The notes: generated by a model not told the origin, from the sequence alone. A stretch of DNA of 41,727 nucleotides from Deltaproteobacteria bacterium (GCA_016219225.1 JACRBX010000104.1:1-41727); one strand, 5' to 3'; shown: positions 32,745-40,573, counted from the first letter of the stretch. Numbers and translations are program-made.

Positions 32745-34645
32745 GTGTCTCCTTAAACGTCCGGCAGGTAAGGGAGGCCCTTTATCGACAGGCGAGTGCC
32801 GATGAAACCGAAAACCATGGAACATCCACCCCTCTGCTCGGGAGATTGTTTCATGAAATATTCCGCGATCTGGTCGGCCCTGACCGTCGCTTGAATTGGG
32901 TAGGGGCCTTAAGCGAAGCGGAAGCCGACAGGCGGGAATGGGAACGGCTTCTTATAAAACATAGCTATCGTCAATTGGTGGGACCGAGGTTGTTTCGGGA
33001 GCAATCGCGGCTGCATAATGAGACCGAAAAGGTGCTGCATTTCTGGAAGGGCATTCAAGCCCTGTCGAACTGGCTGGTCGGTCTTTTATGGACCGCCCGG
33101 GAAAGGGGTAACCTGCCTCGGACCATTTTTTCTTCAACCGGGCCCAGGGCCGAGGCCCTGTTCAGACCGGAGGTCCCGGTAGTCTGGGAGGTTTTTCAGG
33201 AAGGATGGATGGATACGGTCCGTCTGTCCGGCGTGGCCGATTTGATCCTCCGGAGACCGGACAGCCGGGGGTGGGCCGTAGTGGAAATAAAACTGGGAAA
33301 GGGATCGGAGCTGGCCGATTTTTCTCAGGCCTGTCTTTATCATCTCATGTTTTCCAATCAGGCTTCCGGGGCCCAGGATCAGCCGGATGTATCAGCCGTG
33401 ATTCATTTTAACCCCGAACCGATAGAACGTGTGGTAAAGACCGACCAGGTAGGCAAGGTGGAAAAAGAACTGGTTCAACTGATCGGCCGTCTGGCGGGGG
33501 TGGGTTCCATCCCCCGGGATCGGCCCGGGGAAATCCGGGTTCAAGGAGACGGGACCGGCATTTCCGGGGAACAAAGGCAACTGGGACAGAAACTGGTTGA
33601 AATATTCAAGGAATATGGTGTGCTGTTAACCCTGGATGCCGAGCCTGTTCTCGGCCCGTCCTTTTTGCGGTTTCATCTTTTTCTGGGGGAAGGGGAGCGA
33701 CTGGCTCCGGTCCAGCGTTTGGCTCAGGAAGTGCAAATGCGTCTGGGGATGGAGACTGCCCCCTTGATTTATCTCGATCAGGGGCAGGTGGTCATCGACC
33801 TGCAACGGCCGGACCGGCAGACGGTCTTCTTCTCCGAGATCATGGACCAGCTACCCCAAACGGATCCCCGGGCCGGGAATTGTCTGGTTCCGCTGGGAGT
33901 GGATCTTATGGGACGTTTGCAGTTTGCCGACTTGGCCAGACCGGAACATGCCCATCTGCTGGTGGCCGGGACGACCGGCAGTGGAAAAAGCGAATGGCTC
34001 CTTTCGGCTTTGGCCGGGCTTTTGAAAACCAACAGGCCCGAGACCCTCCGCTTGATTTTGATTGATCCCAAAGGCAATATCTTTAATGACTTTAAAGGGT
34101 CCCCTTTTCTCTTCAACGAGCAGGCCCTGGTCCATCCGGGCGGGGTTCCCCCGGTGGAGGTGTTAAGCAACCTGGTTAACGAAATGGATGAAAGATATCA
34201 TCTGCTGGAGGAAAAAGGGTTCCCTTCTCTGACCGAATACAATCGGGCCTTGGATAAAAAAATGCCCCGTATTGTCTGTTTCTGTGATGAATATTATGAT
34301 TTGATCCAGCGGGGGCGAAAAGAAAGGGAGGCCCTGGAAGATCTTATTTTTCGCCTGGGGGCCAAGGCCCGGGCCGCCGGGATTCATCTCATTGTGGCCA
34401 CCCAACAGCCGGGGCGCCAGGTCATCAAAGGGGCCCTGGATGCCAACCTCCCGGCCCGTCTGGGATTTAAAACCAGCAAGTCCATCGAATCCAAAATGTT
34501 GCTGAATACCTCCGGGGCGGAAAACCTTCTCGGCCTGGGGGATTTCCTGTTCAAAGATATCGGCGATCCCATCCGTCTGCAAGCTCCCTGGCTGACCCCG
34601 GAGCTCAGGAAACAAATTTTCAGTATGGGCTGGACTATAGAGTGA
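32741..34645 (+). CDS. RecB/Cas4-type PD-(D/E)XK nuclease fused to FtsK/SpoIIIE-type DNA translocase
   Basis: A 634-residue fusion. Residues about 30-205 carry RecB-family nuclease motifs: G34/H38 (LLGRLFHEIF), D167 (GVADLIL), E182-x-K184 (VEIKLG) and Q196/Y200 (SQACLYHL). Residues about 280-375 match the FtsK alpha/beta region (EYGVLLTLDAEPVLGPSF). From 400 onward is the FtsK motor: Walker A GTTGSGKS (410-417), LILIDPKGNIF, Walker B IVCFCDEYYD (D516, E517), VATQQPGRQVIKGALDANLP and SGAENLLGLGDFLF. It ends without the FtsK gamma domain and has no membrane anchor, so it is not the cell-division translocase. The start ATG overlaps the ATPase stop by 4 nt; the longer frame to 32459 is inside the ATPase gene. 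A tracking nuclease is the expected activity. Confidence 0.85.
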   Translation: MSVSLNVRQVREALYRQASADETENHGTSTPLLGRLFHEIFRDLVGPDRRLNWVGALSEAEADRREWERLLIKHSYRQLVGPRLFREQSRLHNETEKVLHFWKGIQALSNWLVGLLWTARERGNLPRTIFSSTGPRAEALFRPEVPVVWEVFQEGWMDTVRLSGVADLILRRPDSRGWAVVEIKLGKGSELADFSQACLYHLMFSNQASGAQDQPDVSAVIHFNPEPIERVVKTDQVGKVEKELVQLIGRLAGVGSIPRDRPGEIRVQGDGTGISGEQRQLGQKLVEIFKEYGVLLTLDAEPVLGPSFLRFHLFLGEGERLAPVQRLAQEVQMRLGMETAPLIYLDQGQVVIDLQRPDRQTVFFSEIMDQLPQTDPRAGNCLVPLGVDLMGRLQFADLARPEHAHLLVAGTTGSGKSEWLLSALAGLLKTNRPETLRLILIDPKGNIFNDFKGSPFLFNEQALVHPGGVPPVEVLSNLVNEMDERYHLLEEKGFPSLTEYNRALDKKMPRIVCFCDEYYDLIQRGRKEREALEDLIFRLGAKARAAGIHLIVATQQPGRQVIKGALDANLPARLGFKTSKSIESKMLLNTSGAENLLGLGDFLFKDIGDPIRLQAPWLTPELRKQIFSMGWTIE

Positions 34646-34727
34646 AAAGGTGATAATGGGAAAAAGCAGAAAGGCAACGAGAGATCAAGAAATATTTGTA
34701 CCAATTTAGTTTTTTTCAAGCATCTAA

Positions 34728-34881
34728 TACTACAGCGTATTTTTTTGCTATGCGCCCCCTTAACCGTCATTCCGGCATGCTTTAAGCCGGAATCCAGGGA
34801 CTTTGGTTTTCTCATTTTTTTGAAAAATCTGGATTCCCGATGAAGACATTCGGGAATGACGGAAAAAGTGTCGCTATAGTA
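34728..34881. mobile_element. MITE-like element, copy 2 (154 bp, inverted relative to copy 1)
   Basis: Bounded by TACTACAGCG (34728-34737) and CGCTATAGTA (34872-34881), one mismatch between the termini. The length is identical to copy 1 at 11643-11796 and the orientation opposite. Internal arms CCGTCATTCCGG and CGGGAATGACGG give a long hairpin. It lies between the FtsK-nuclease stop and the acyl-CoA dehydrogenase gene; the remaining bases of this 310-nt gap show no gene. Confidence 0.75.
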
Positions 34882-34955
34882 TTAACGTGTTACAAATATT
34901 TAAGTGCGGCAATAATTAAACTGATGAAATAAATGGGCAGGAAGGGAGATAGAAT

Positions 34956-36095
34956 ATGAATTTTGATCTGACTGAAGAACAAAAAATGTTAAAAGAAATG
35001 GCCTATAAATTCGCGGTCGCCGAGCTCAAGCCGGCTTCCCAGGAGTGCGACGAGAAGGAGAAGTACACCCCGGATATCCGCCGGAAGGCGGCGGAGAACG
35101 GGCTGGTCGGGTCCTGGATTCCGGAAGAATATGGCGGCGCCGGGGCCGGCATGATGGGAAACTGCATTATCACGGAAGAGTTTTCCAAAATCGACATGGG
35201 CATCGGGCTGAATATCGTGGCGGCCAGTTTCGGCTGCGAATCCATCCTTCAATATGGAACGGAAGAGCAGAAGAAGACCTATCTGCCCCCGGTCTGTAAC
35301 GGCGAGAAGGTCTCGGCCGGGGCCTACACCGAGCCCAATGCCGGTACCGATGTGGCCGGATATAAGACCCGAGCCGTCAAGGATGGAACGGATTATGTGA
35401 TCAACGGCAACAAAATGTTCATCACCAATGGGTCGGTCTGTGATTTCATGGTGACCCAGTGCATCACCAATCCGGAGGAAAAAAAGCACAACAGCTTCAG
35501 CCTGATCATTGTCCCGGCCGATGCCCCCGGCATTACCCGGAACAAGATCAAGGGGAAAATGGGGATCCGCTCCAGCGATACGGCCGAGATCGCCTTCGAA
35601 GACGTCCGGGTTCCCCAGGCTAATCTGGTCGGCAAGGAAGGCCGCGGCTTTATTGAGTTGATGCACTTTTTCGACACCACCCGGGTCATGGTGGCCGCCC
35701 AGGGTCTGGGCCTCAGCGAGGCCTGTCTGGAGACGAGTATCCGCTATGTCAAGGAAAGGACGGTCTTCGGAGCCCCCCTGGGGTCCTTCCAGCTCACCCA
35801 GAAGAAGTTGACGGAAATGGCCATCATGATCGAAGCCCTGCGGGGTCTGGTTTACCGGGCGGCCTGGCTGATCGACGAAGGGCGCCCCGATTATTATTTG
35901 GCCGCCATGGCTAAATTCTACAGCGGCCAGACCGCGGTTTTCTGTGCCAATAACGCCGTGGAGCTCCATGGCGGTTATGGGTATATCGAAGAATATCCCG
36001 TTCAAAAGTGGTACCGCGACGCCAAGATCCTGGAGCTTTACGAAGGGACCAAGGAAGCGGAAATCATGACCATCGGCCGGAAATTACAGGGATAA
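34956..36095 (+). CDS. Acyl-CoA dehydrogenase
   Basis: A 379-residue FAD-dependent dehydrogenase that forms the alpha,beta double bond of acyl-CoA and passes electrons to ETF. Family blocks: MNFDLTEEQKMLKEMAYKFA, AYTEPNAGTDVAGYKT, GNKMFITNG, GIRSSDTAEIAFEDVRVP, RTVFGAPLGSFQLTQ, ELHGGYGYIEEYPVQKWYRD, and the catalytic-base region LELYEGTKEAEI. The residues around the substrate pocket remind me of cyclohexanecarboxyl-CoA-type dehydrogenases of Syntrophus/Geobacter relatives, but short-chain or branched substrates are equally possible. GGAAGGGAG lies upstream of the ATG. It appears to be a single gene, followed by a strong hairpin. Confidence 0.95.
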   Translation: MNFDLTEEQKMLKEMAYKFAVAELKPASQECDEKEKYTPDIRRKAAENGLVGSWIPEEYGGAGAGMMGNCIITEEFSKIDMGIGLNIVAASFGCESILQYGTEEQKKTYLPPVCNGEKVSAGAYTEPNAGTDVAGYKTRAVKDGTDYVINGNKMFITNGSVCDFMVTQCITNPEEKKHNSFSLIIVPADAPGITRNKIKGKMGIRSSDTAEIAFEDVRVPQANLVGKEGRGFIELMHFFDTTRVMVAAQGLGLSEACLETSIRYVKERTVFGAPLGSFQLTQKKLTEMAIMIEALRGLVYRAAWLIDEGRPDYYLAAMAKFYSGQTAVFCANNAVELHGGYGYIEEYPVQKWYRDAKILELYEGTKEAEIMTIGRKLQG

Positions 36096-36134
36096 TAATC
36101 TTCCGGGACCGGGAAATCCATTAAAAGATCCGAC

Positions 36135-36170
36135 TCGGGGGGACGGCACTGTTACCGGCCGTCCCCCCGA
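36135..36170 (+). terminator. GC-rich hairpin after the acyl-CoA dehydrogenase
   Basis: Arms CGGGGGGACGGC (36136-36147) and GCCGTCCCCCCG (36158-36169) pair perfectly around a 10-nt loop, extendable by one T-A pair. A T-rich tract after it is short (ATCCATTTTGC), so it may terminate inefficiently or mainly protect the mRNA 3' end. Confidence 0.6.
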
Positions 36171-36304
36171 TCCATTTTGCCCCGGTATTGGAGATCCCTG
36201 CATGAATACTTCGGCGGGATCAGTCGAGGCCCTGCTTTATGCCAATTCTACCCTAAGCTTTTTTCCTAAGGCCGATGCCGCCCGTTCATTTCATTCGTTC
36301 GAGA

Positions 36305-36322
36305 TCTCAGAGTTCTCTGAGA
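36305..36322 (+). terminator. Palindrome TCTCAGAG-TT-CTCTGAGA followed by a T run
   Basis: Perfect 8-bp arms with a 2-nt centre, then AGATTTTTTTTGG. It could be a short intrinsic terminator on the plus strand or a regulator site. It lies in the 380-nt gap between the acyl-CoA dehydrogenase and the toxin-antitoxin pair; no ORF is seen in that gap. Confidence 0.4.
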
Positions 36323-36439
36323 AGATTTTTTTTGGATGACCTACCGCCGGACAGCCAAAATCATCTCAGCCTTCGTCTAAAGTGTGCCGGTAGCGGGTCG
36401 CTTGAGCAGTAGGTATTCAAAGTCACGATCAGAAATTTC

Positions 36440-36468
36440 TTGCGCTATTCGCGAATTGCGAATATACT
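36440..36468 (+). promoter_or_regulatory. Promoter with embedded operator for the AbiE-like pair (leaderless)
   Basis: TTGCGC (36440-36445), 17 nt and TATACT (36463-36468) make a promoter. An inverted repeat ATTCGC-GAATT-GCGAAT (36447-36463) fills the spacer. The predicted start point falls at or next to the ATG at 36475, and no Shine-Dalgarno sequence is present, so the mRNA may be leaderless. AbiEi-type antitoxins are known to repress their own promoter by binding inverted repeats. Confidence 0.6.
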
Positions 36469-36474
36469 TCAACC

Positions 36475-36987
36475 ATGATTCTTAAACCCCAAGATATTTT
36501 AATTCTCTTAAAAATCATCGCCCTGGGTGAAGCCCCCTGGTCTTATGCCTCCTTGGCCGCTGATCTATTCATGAGTACTTCCGAAGTCCATGCCGGTATT
36601 AAAAGGGCAGTCGCAGCCAGGTTGATGGATTCCCAAAGAGGACGCCCTTTTAAAAAGCCGTTGGAAGAATTTCTCATCCATGGTGTCAAATATGCCTTTC
36701 CCCCGGACCGTGGCGGTCTGACCCGCGGCGTCCCTACGGCTTATGCCGCCGCGCCTCTTAGAGAACAGATTTCCCAGCCGATGGAACCTCCACCTGTATG
36801 GCCTGATCCGGAAGGCGACACCCGCGGTTACGAATTTTCTCCCCTTTATAAATCCGTTCCCAAGGCAGCTTTGAAAGACAGAAAACTTTATGAATTACTG
36901 GCCATAGTTGATGCAATCCGTGATGGGAGAGCCCGCGAAAGGGAGAGCGCCGTCCGGGAACTTAAGCGACGCCTGGGATCGTCATGA
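36475..36987 (+). CDS. Winged-helix antitoxin-like protein (AbiEi-type partner)
   Basis: A 170-residue protein whose first 60 residues look like a winged helix: PQDILILLKIIALGEAPWSY, then LAADLFMSTSEVHAGIKRAV and LMDSQRGRPFKKPLEEFLI. The rest is Pro-rich and ends in a basic helix. It overlaps the nucleotidyltransferase gene by 4 nt (ATGA), the normal order of antitoxin before toxin in type IV AbiE modules. It should bind the operator in its own promoter. I am surer of the pair than of the exact family of this protein. Confidence 0.75.
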   Translation: MILKPQDILILLKIIALGEAPWSYASLAADLFMSTSEVHAGIKRAVAARLMDSQRGRPFKKPLEEFLIHGVKYAFPPDRGGLTRGVPTAYAAAPLREQISQPMEPPPVWPDPEGDTRGYEFSPLYKSVPKAALKDRKLYELLAIVDAIRDGRARERESAVRELKRRLGSS

Positions 36988-37691
36988 TCCGTACCAATGA
37001 CAGAAATATCCGGATGATCATTCAGGTGGCTAAACGCCTTGGTGACCTTAGAGGGAAAGTCGTTTTTCTGGGTGGTTGCGCCGCTGGACTCTTCATTACC
37101 GATCCTGCAATGCCGGAAGTCCGGGTTACGAAGGATGTGGATGTCATCGTTGAAATTACCTCGATGGTGGAATACTACAAACTTGAGAAAGAACTCCGAA
37201 ACAGGGGGTTCGAACAGGGAATGAATGAGGATTCGTCAATCTGTCGCTGGCTGATCGAGGGCATCAAAGTAGACGTAATGCCAACACAGGAGGACATACT
37301 CGGATTCTCCAACCGTTGGTATTTGCCGGCCATAAAAAATGCCGTTAAGGTGGAATTGAAAAAAGGATTGACGATTCGGCTCGTTTCTTCTCCATACTTT
37401 CTGGCAACTAAAATAGAAGCCTTTAAAGGTCGTGGCCATGGGGATTATATGGCCAGTCACGACCTGGAAGATATCATCATCGTATTGGATGGCCGTCCCG
37501 AAATCGTGGCTGAAATCAGAAATTCCTCCCAGGACTTGATAAATTTTTTGTCCGGAACGTTTCAAAGGCTATTAGCCGATGAAGGCTTTCGGGAGGCAAT
37601 TCCGGGACATTTGCTTCCTGATCGTGCCAGTCAGGCACGGATGCCACGCATTATTAACTGTCTGGAGGAGATAGCGGAAATCAAAATTTAA
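36984..37691 (+). CDS. Nucleotidyltransferase toxin, AbiEii/AbiGii-like
   Basis: A 235-residue protein with FLGGCAAGLFITDP (28-41) followed by VRVTKDVDVIVE (46-57; D51 and D53), the GG-x-x-x-x-L and TxDxD arrangement of the AbiEii-like nucleotidyltransferase fold. Later segments FLATKIEAFKGRGHGDYMAS and HDLEDIIIVLDGR match the same family. AbiEii toxins transfer nucleotides to tRNA acceptor ends and stop translation; that activity is inferred here. The start overlaps the preceding gene by 4 nt. Confidence 0.83.
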   Translation: MIRTNDRNIRMIIQVAKRLGDLRGKVVFLGGCAAGLFITDPAMPEVRVTKDVDVIVEITSMVEYYKLEKELRNRGFEQGMNEDSSICRWLIEGIKVDVMPTQEDILGFSNRWYLPAIKNAVKVELKKGLTIRLVSSPYFLATKIEAFKGRGHGDYMASHDLEDIIIVLDGRPEIVAEIRNSSQDLINFLSGTFQRLLADEGFREAIPGHLLPDRASQARMPRIINCLEEIAEIKI

Positions 37692-38022
37692 GTTCTCCTT
37701 ATCCTCCACCCCCGGCCTCTACCGGGTAGGAGGGTTTTCGCCTGTGGGGCGTCCACAGGTAAAAAAGTCTGGCTTAAACCGTGCCACCCTCGTTATCCGT
37801 GCCAAAAATATCTTTCTCCAAACTTTTCCATTGACTTTCCCCTAAAAAGTTGATTTTATTATTCTATCCTTACAAATAATCCTACAAATCGAAGAGTTCC
37901 ACTTTAAAGCAAGTTGATTTTAATAGATTCAAAGTGCTTTTAACCCTTTACGTTTATCCTTTTCTGTTACACCGCTTTACTGAACTGTCTCACTATTGTT
38001 AAGTATATCCGAAGGTAAACAA
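37692..38022. other. Intergenic region with hairpins and AT-rich tract, no gene
   Basis: Contains CTACC-G-GGTAG (near 37719) followed by a T run, a perfect hairpin CCTGTGG-GGCGT-CCACAGG (37741-37759), and then an AT-rich tract (37800-38000) with two AGTTGATTTTA direct copies. The first hairpin could terminate the toxin transcript. A weak TTGACT near 37831 could drive the ORF6N gene. I see no convincing ORF. Confidence 0.4.
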
Positions 38023-38550
38023 ATGGAACCTTTGATCCCGCTCGAAGTTATTGAAAAGAAGATTTTTTTGATTCGTAGACAAAAGGTCATGCTGGATAGG
38101 GATCTTGCTGATCTTTATGAGGTTGAGACAAGGGTTTTGAATCAGGCGGTTCAACGAAATATAAAACGATTTCCGGAAGATTTCATGTTTTCATTGACCA
38201 GAGAGGAGATCATGAGGATATCACAAATTGTGATATCCTCCGATATTAAATACTCCAAACAAGTACGTGCCGTTACCGAGCAAGGGGTAGCGATGCTTTC
38301 CGGAATTTTGAACAGTGATCGAGCCATAGATGCAAATATTCAAATTATGAGGGCCTTCGTCAAACTTCGCCAGATGATTGCTACCAACAAAGATTTGACC
38401 CGGCGGCTGAATGACCTGGAGAAAAAATATGATGGCCAATTTCATGTGGTTTTTGAAGCTATCCGGCAGCTCATGGCCCCACCGAAGATTACTAAAAGAA
38501 AAATCGGGTTCCATCTGAAAGAGAAACAGGCCGGCTATGGTAGAAAATAA
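38023..38550 (+). CDS. ORF6N-domain protein (complete)
   Basis: A 175-residue protein starting MEPLIPLEVIEKKIFLI. The ORF6N domain (about 5-95) shows KVMLDRDLADLYEVETRVLN, NIKRFPEDFMFSLT and VRAVTEQGVAMLSG; the C-terminal part is a coiled-coil-like helix (RLNDLEKKYDGQF). ORF6N/KilA-N proteins are common on phages and mobile elements as DNA-binding or antirepressor proteins. I chose the ATG at 38023 with GAAGGT upstream, not the TTG at 37996. A perfect 27-nt palindrome lies inside the gene. Confidence 0.87.
   Translation: MEPLIPLEVIEKKIFLIRRQKVMLDRDLADLYEVETRVLNQAVQRNIKRFPEDFMFSLTREEIMRISQIVISSDIKYSKQVRAVTEQGVAMLSGILNSDRAIDANIQIMRAFVKLRQMIATNKDLTRRLNDLEKKYDGQFHVVFEAIRQLMAPPKITKRKIGFHLKEKQAGYGRK
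38214..38240. repeat. Perfect 27-nt palindrome inside the first ORF6N gene
   Basis: Arms GAGGATATCACAA and TTGTGATATCCTC around a single A. It codes for part of the MRISQIVISS stretch of the ORF6N domain. A similar perfect palindrome lies at the equivalent codons of the second ORF6N gene, with different outer bases that still pair. Confidence 0.8.
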
Positions 38551-38884
38551 CCCGATGGAAGAAAAAGATTTAGTGCCCCAGGAAATCATTGAAAGCAAAA
38601 TCCTTCTTATTAGAGGGAAAAAGGTCATGTTTGATCGTGATCTGGCTGTTCTTTATGGCGTTGAGACAAAAGCACTCAAACAAGCGGTTAAAAGAAATCC
38701 AAAAAGATTTCCACAAGACTTTATGTTCGAATTGACTCTGGAAGAGTTAAATAATTGGAGGTCACAATTTGTGACCTCCAATGCCCTTGTGGTGGTGATC
38801 AATGTTATGTCAAGGATATCAATAGTCCGCACCGTAGGTGCGTTATGTTCATACAAAATAGGGGTGATATATGACAGTTTATGA
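38537..38884 (+). pseudogene. Second ORF6N-domain gene, broken after residue ~80
   Basis: The frame begins at 38537 (or the ATG at 38555, MEEKDLVPQEI) and overlaps the first ORF6N gene end. It matches ORF6N through KVMFDRDLAVLYGVETKALK, NPKRFPQDFMFELT and RSQFVTSN. After the asparagine at about 38782 the expected ORF6N continuation (a GGRRY/FTEQGVAML-type stretch) is replaced by unrelated residues (ALVVVINVMSRISIV...). Homology is lost exactly at the right edge of the internal palindrome. The frame runs into the start of the ATPase gene (14-nt overlap). Most likely a truncated copy. Confidence 0.75.
38754..38782. repeat. Perfect 29-nt palindrome at the break point of the second ORF6N gene
   Basis: Arms ATTGGAGGTCACAA and TTGTGACCTCCAAT around a single T. 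Homology to ORF6N ends at its right boundary, and AT-rich foreign-looking DNA begins within 90 nt. Between them a CGCACC-GTA-GGTGCG hairpin is found at 38828-38842. Confidence 0.8.
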
Positions 38885-40568
38885 AAGATTTAAAAACGTG
38901 CCAATATTTGGGGAATTGGATGCCTATGATTCTATTGAAATTAAAACTCTTCCCAGTAATTTTATTCCTATAGATGCTTTTGAACAATTAAGCAAACATT
39001 CGACTCCAATTATATGTGGAAGAAAAGGATCTGGAAAATCGGCCTTGGTTTACATGCTAGTGCCGAAAGATTATTCCGAACCTTTTTTCTTGTTTAGAGA
39101 CTGTCATTTTACAAGCATAATGGTGGAGGATTTTAATAATACAAATAAGGGAAACGTTTCAACCACATTAAATGTTCAGACTTTCTTTCTTGGTTTTTGG
39201 AAATATTTAATTTATTTATCCGGAATGTTTTCAATGGTGATTTATTATAATGGAGCTGAAAATAATGAGGTGAAGGCAATTCAAAATTATTTATCTTCTG
39301 GTGAAGTTAACATTGATATTCCAAAATTAATTGAATTGAATTCAGTCAAGATAAAAGAATTTAATTCAGTTGTTAATTTCATGAACGATACAATTTCCTA
39401 TTTCGGCATTAATCTTGTTAATAAAGCAATAAAGAAGTCTTTAAAATCCGACGCCCCGGCAACAAACCTTGAGCTTAGCATCCAAGAAAGATTGACGGGA
39501 CAAGATTTTTTGACCGCCAAGAAAGCTTTTCTAAGTCTCCTCAAATTAAGAAAATGTACGATCCTTATCGACAATATCGAAAAATGCTTTTCAACTAATA
39601 TTTATTATTTAAGTTCGTTAAAGGGAATGGTGGAAGCTGTTAAGAATTTACAAGATCAAGAATTTGAAAATTTAATTATTAAATGTGTCATTCCATCTGA
39701 AATTTATGACGATCTGACTTATGACAATCCAGCCAAATATTATCAAAAAACAGTTTTCTTAAGGTGGACATATAAGGATCTTCTCTTGTTATTAGCTAAA
39801 AGGTTTCACACTTTTTTTAGCAATAATAATATAAAATGCGCAATCGTAAAAGGTGATATAGATAGAAACAATGTCAGAGAAAAATTCTGGTATAAATTAA
39901 TACCGCATGAAATTAAAAATGCAAAGGATTTCTACGAAGAAGGAATGGCGTATGTAATTCGACACACACAGAAAAAACCAAGGCAATTAATTAACTTGAT
40001 GAATTATGCCATTATGGAATCCTTTAAACATATTTCAGAAAAGCAACTTGAAAAGAAAGAGCCTCCAGTCATGGGGGAAGAGGAAGTTAAAAATTCGATT
40101 CACAATGACGATTGTATGATTAGGTCATTAAATGATGCTTTATCAATATTTTCCAAAGAAGATGATATCAGTTTATCTTCTACCGTAAGGGCTATGTTTG
40201 AAGATGAAAAAACGATTTTGAGTGCTTCAGATCTTCATGATTTTTCAAAAAGAATTCATGACCGGCTGAGTAAAAAGTATTTTAAAAATATTGATGAAGA
40301 TCAATTTATAGAAACATTATTTAGGAGTGGATTGATTGGGGTTGTTAAAGATGAACATAGATTTAAAGATAAAAATGGCAAACCTTGTCTTTATTTTATT
40401 ACTGACTTTGAATACCTAATGAGGGGTCGTTTAGGTTTTGCTAAACATCTAAAATATGGATTACATGAAATTTTAGCAGATTCTCTTAAATTAAAAAAAA
40501 TAAGTGATAATGGAATAGTTTACCCTTTTCCAGAAAGAGATGAAATATTTTACGAATATAAAAGGTAA
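38871..40568 (+). CDS. P-loop ATPase, Sll1717-like
   Basis: A 565-residue protein with Walker A CGRKGSGKSAL (49-59, K56) and a Walker B-like CTILIDNIEKCF (229-240, D234 followed by N instead of E). The N-terminal FGELDAYDSIEIKTLPSNFI and the later KKPRQLINLMNYA (sensor-like arginine) recall the P-loop ATPase group typified by Sll1717, often found in defence islands. The C-terminal third (SASDLHDFSKRIHDRLSKKY, LFRSGLIGVV) looks like a winged helix. The gene is visibly AT-rich with AAA/ATT/TTA-heavy codons, unlike the flanking genes, a sign of transfer. GGGGTGAT precedes the ATG. The next gene starts 5 nt after it. Confidence 0.75.
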   Translation: MTVYERFKNVPIFGELDAYDSIEIKTLPSNFIPIDAFEQLSKHSTPIICGRKGSGKSALVYMLVPKDYSEPFFLFRDCHFTSIMVEDFNNTNKGNVSTTLNVQTFFLGFWKYLIYLSGMFSMVIYYNGAENNEVKAIQNYLSSGEVNIDIPKLIELNSVKIKEFNSVVNFMNDTISYFGINLVNKAIKKSLKSDAPATNLELSIQERLTGQDFLTAKKAFLSLLKLRKCTILIDNIEKCFSTNIYYLSSLKGMVEAVKNLQDQEFENLIIKCVIPSEIYDDLTYDNPAKYYQKTVFLRWTYKDLLLLLAKRFHTFFSNNNIKCAIVKGDIDRNNVREKFWYKLIPHEIKNAKDFYEEGMAYVIRHTQKKPRQLINLMNYAIMESFKHISEKQLEKKEPPVMGEEEVKNSIHNDDCMIRSLNDALSIFSKEDDISLSSTVRAMFEDEKTILSASDLHDFSKRIHDRLSKKYFKNIDEDQFIETLFRSGLIGVVKDEHRFKDKNGKPCLYFITDFEYLMRGRLGFAKHLKYGLHEILADSLKLKKISDNGIVYPFPERDEIFYEYKR

Positions 40569-40573
40569 TAAAA

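Noticed and set aside
32459-34645. 728-codon version of the FtsK-nuclease gene
   Set aside because: The first 94 codons are an out-of-frame reading of the ATPase gene; the ATG at 32741 gives the same 4-nt overlap as the upstream junction.
34989-36005. 338-codon minus-strand open frame
   Set aside because: Antisense to the acyl-CoA dehydrogenase, whose motifs are unmistakable.
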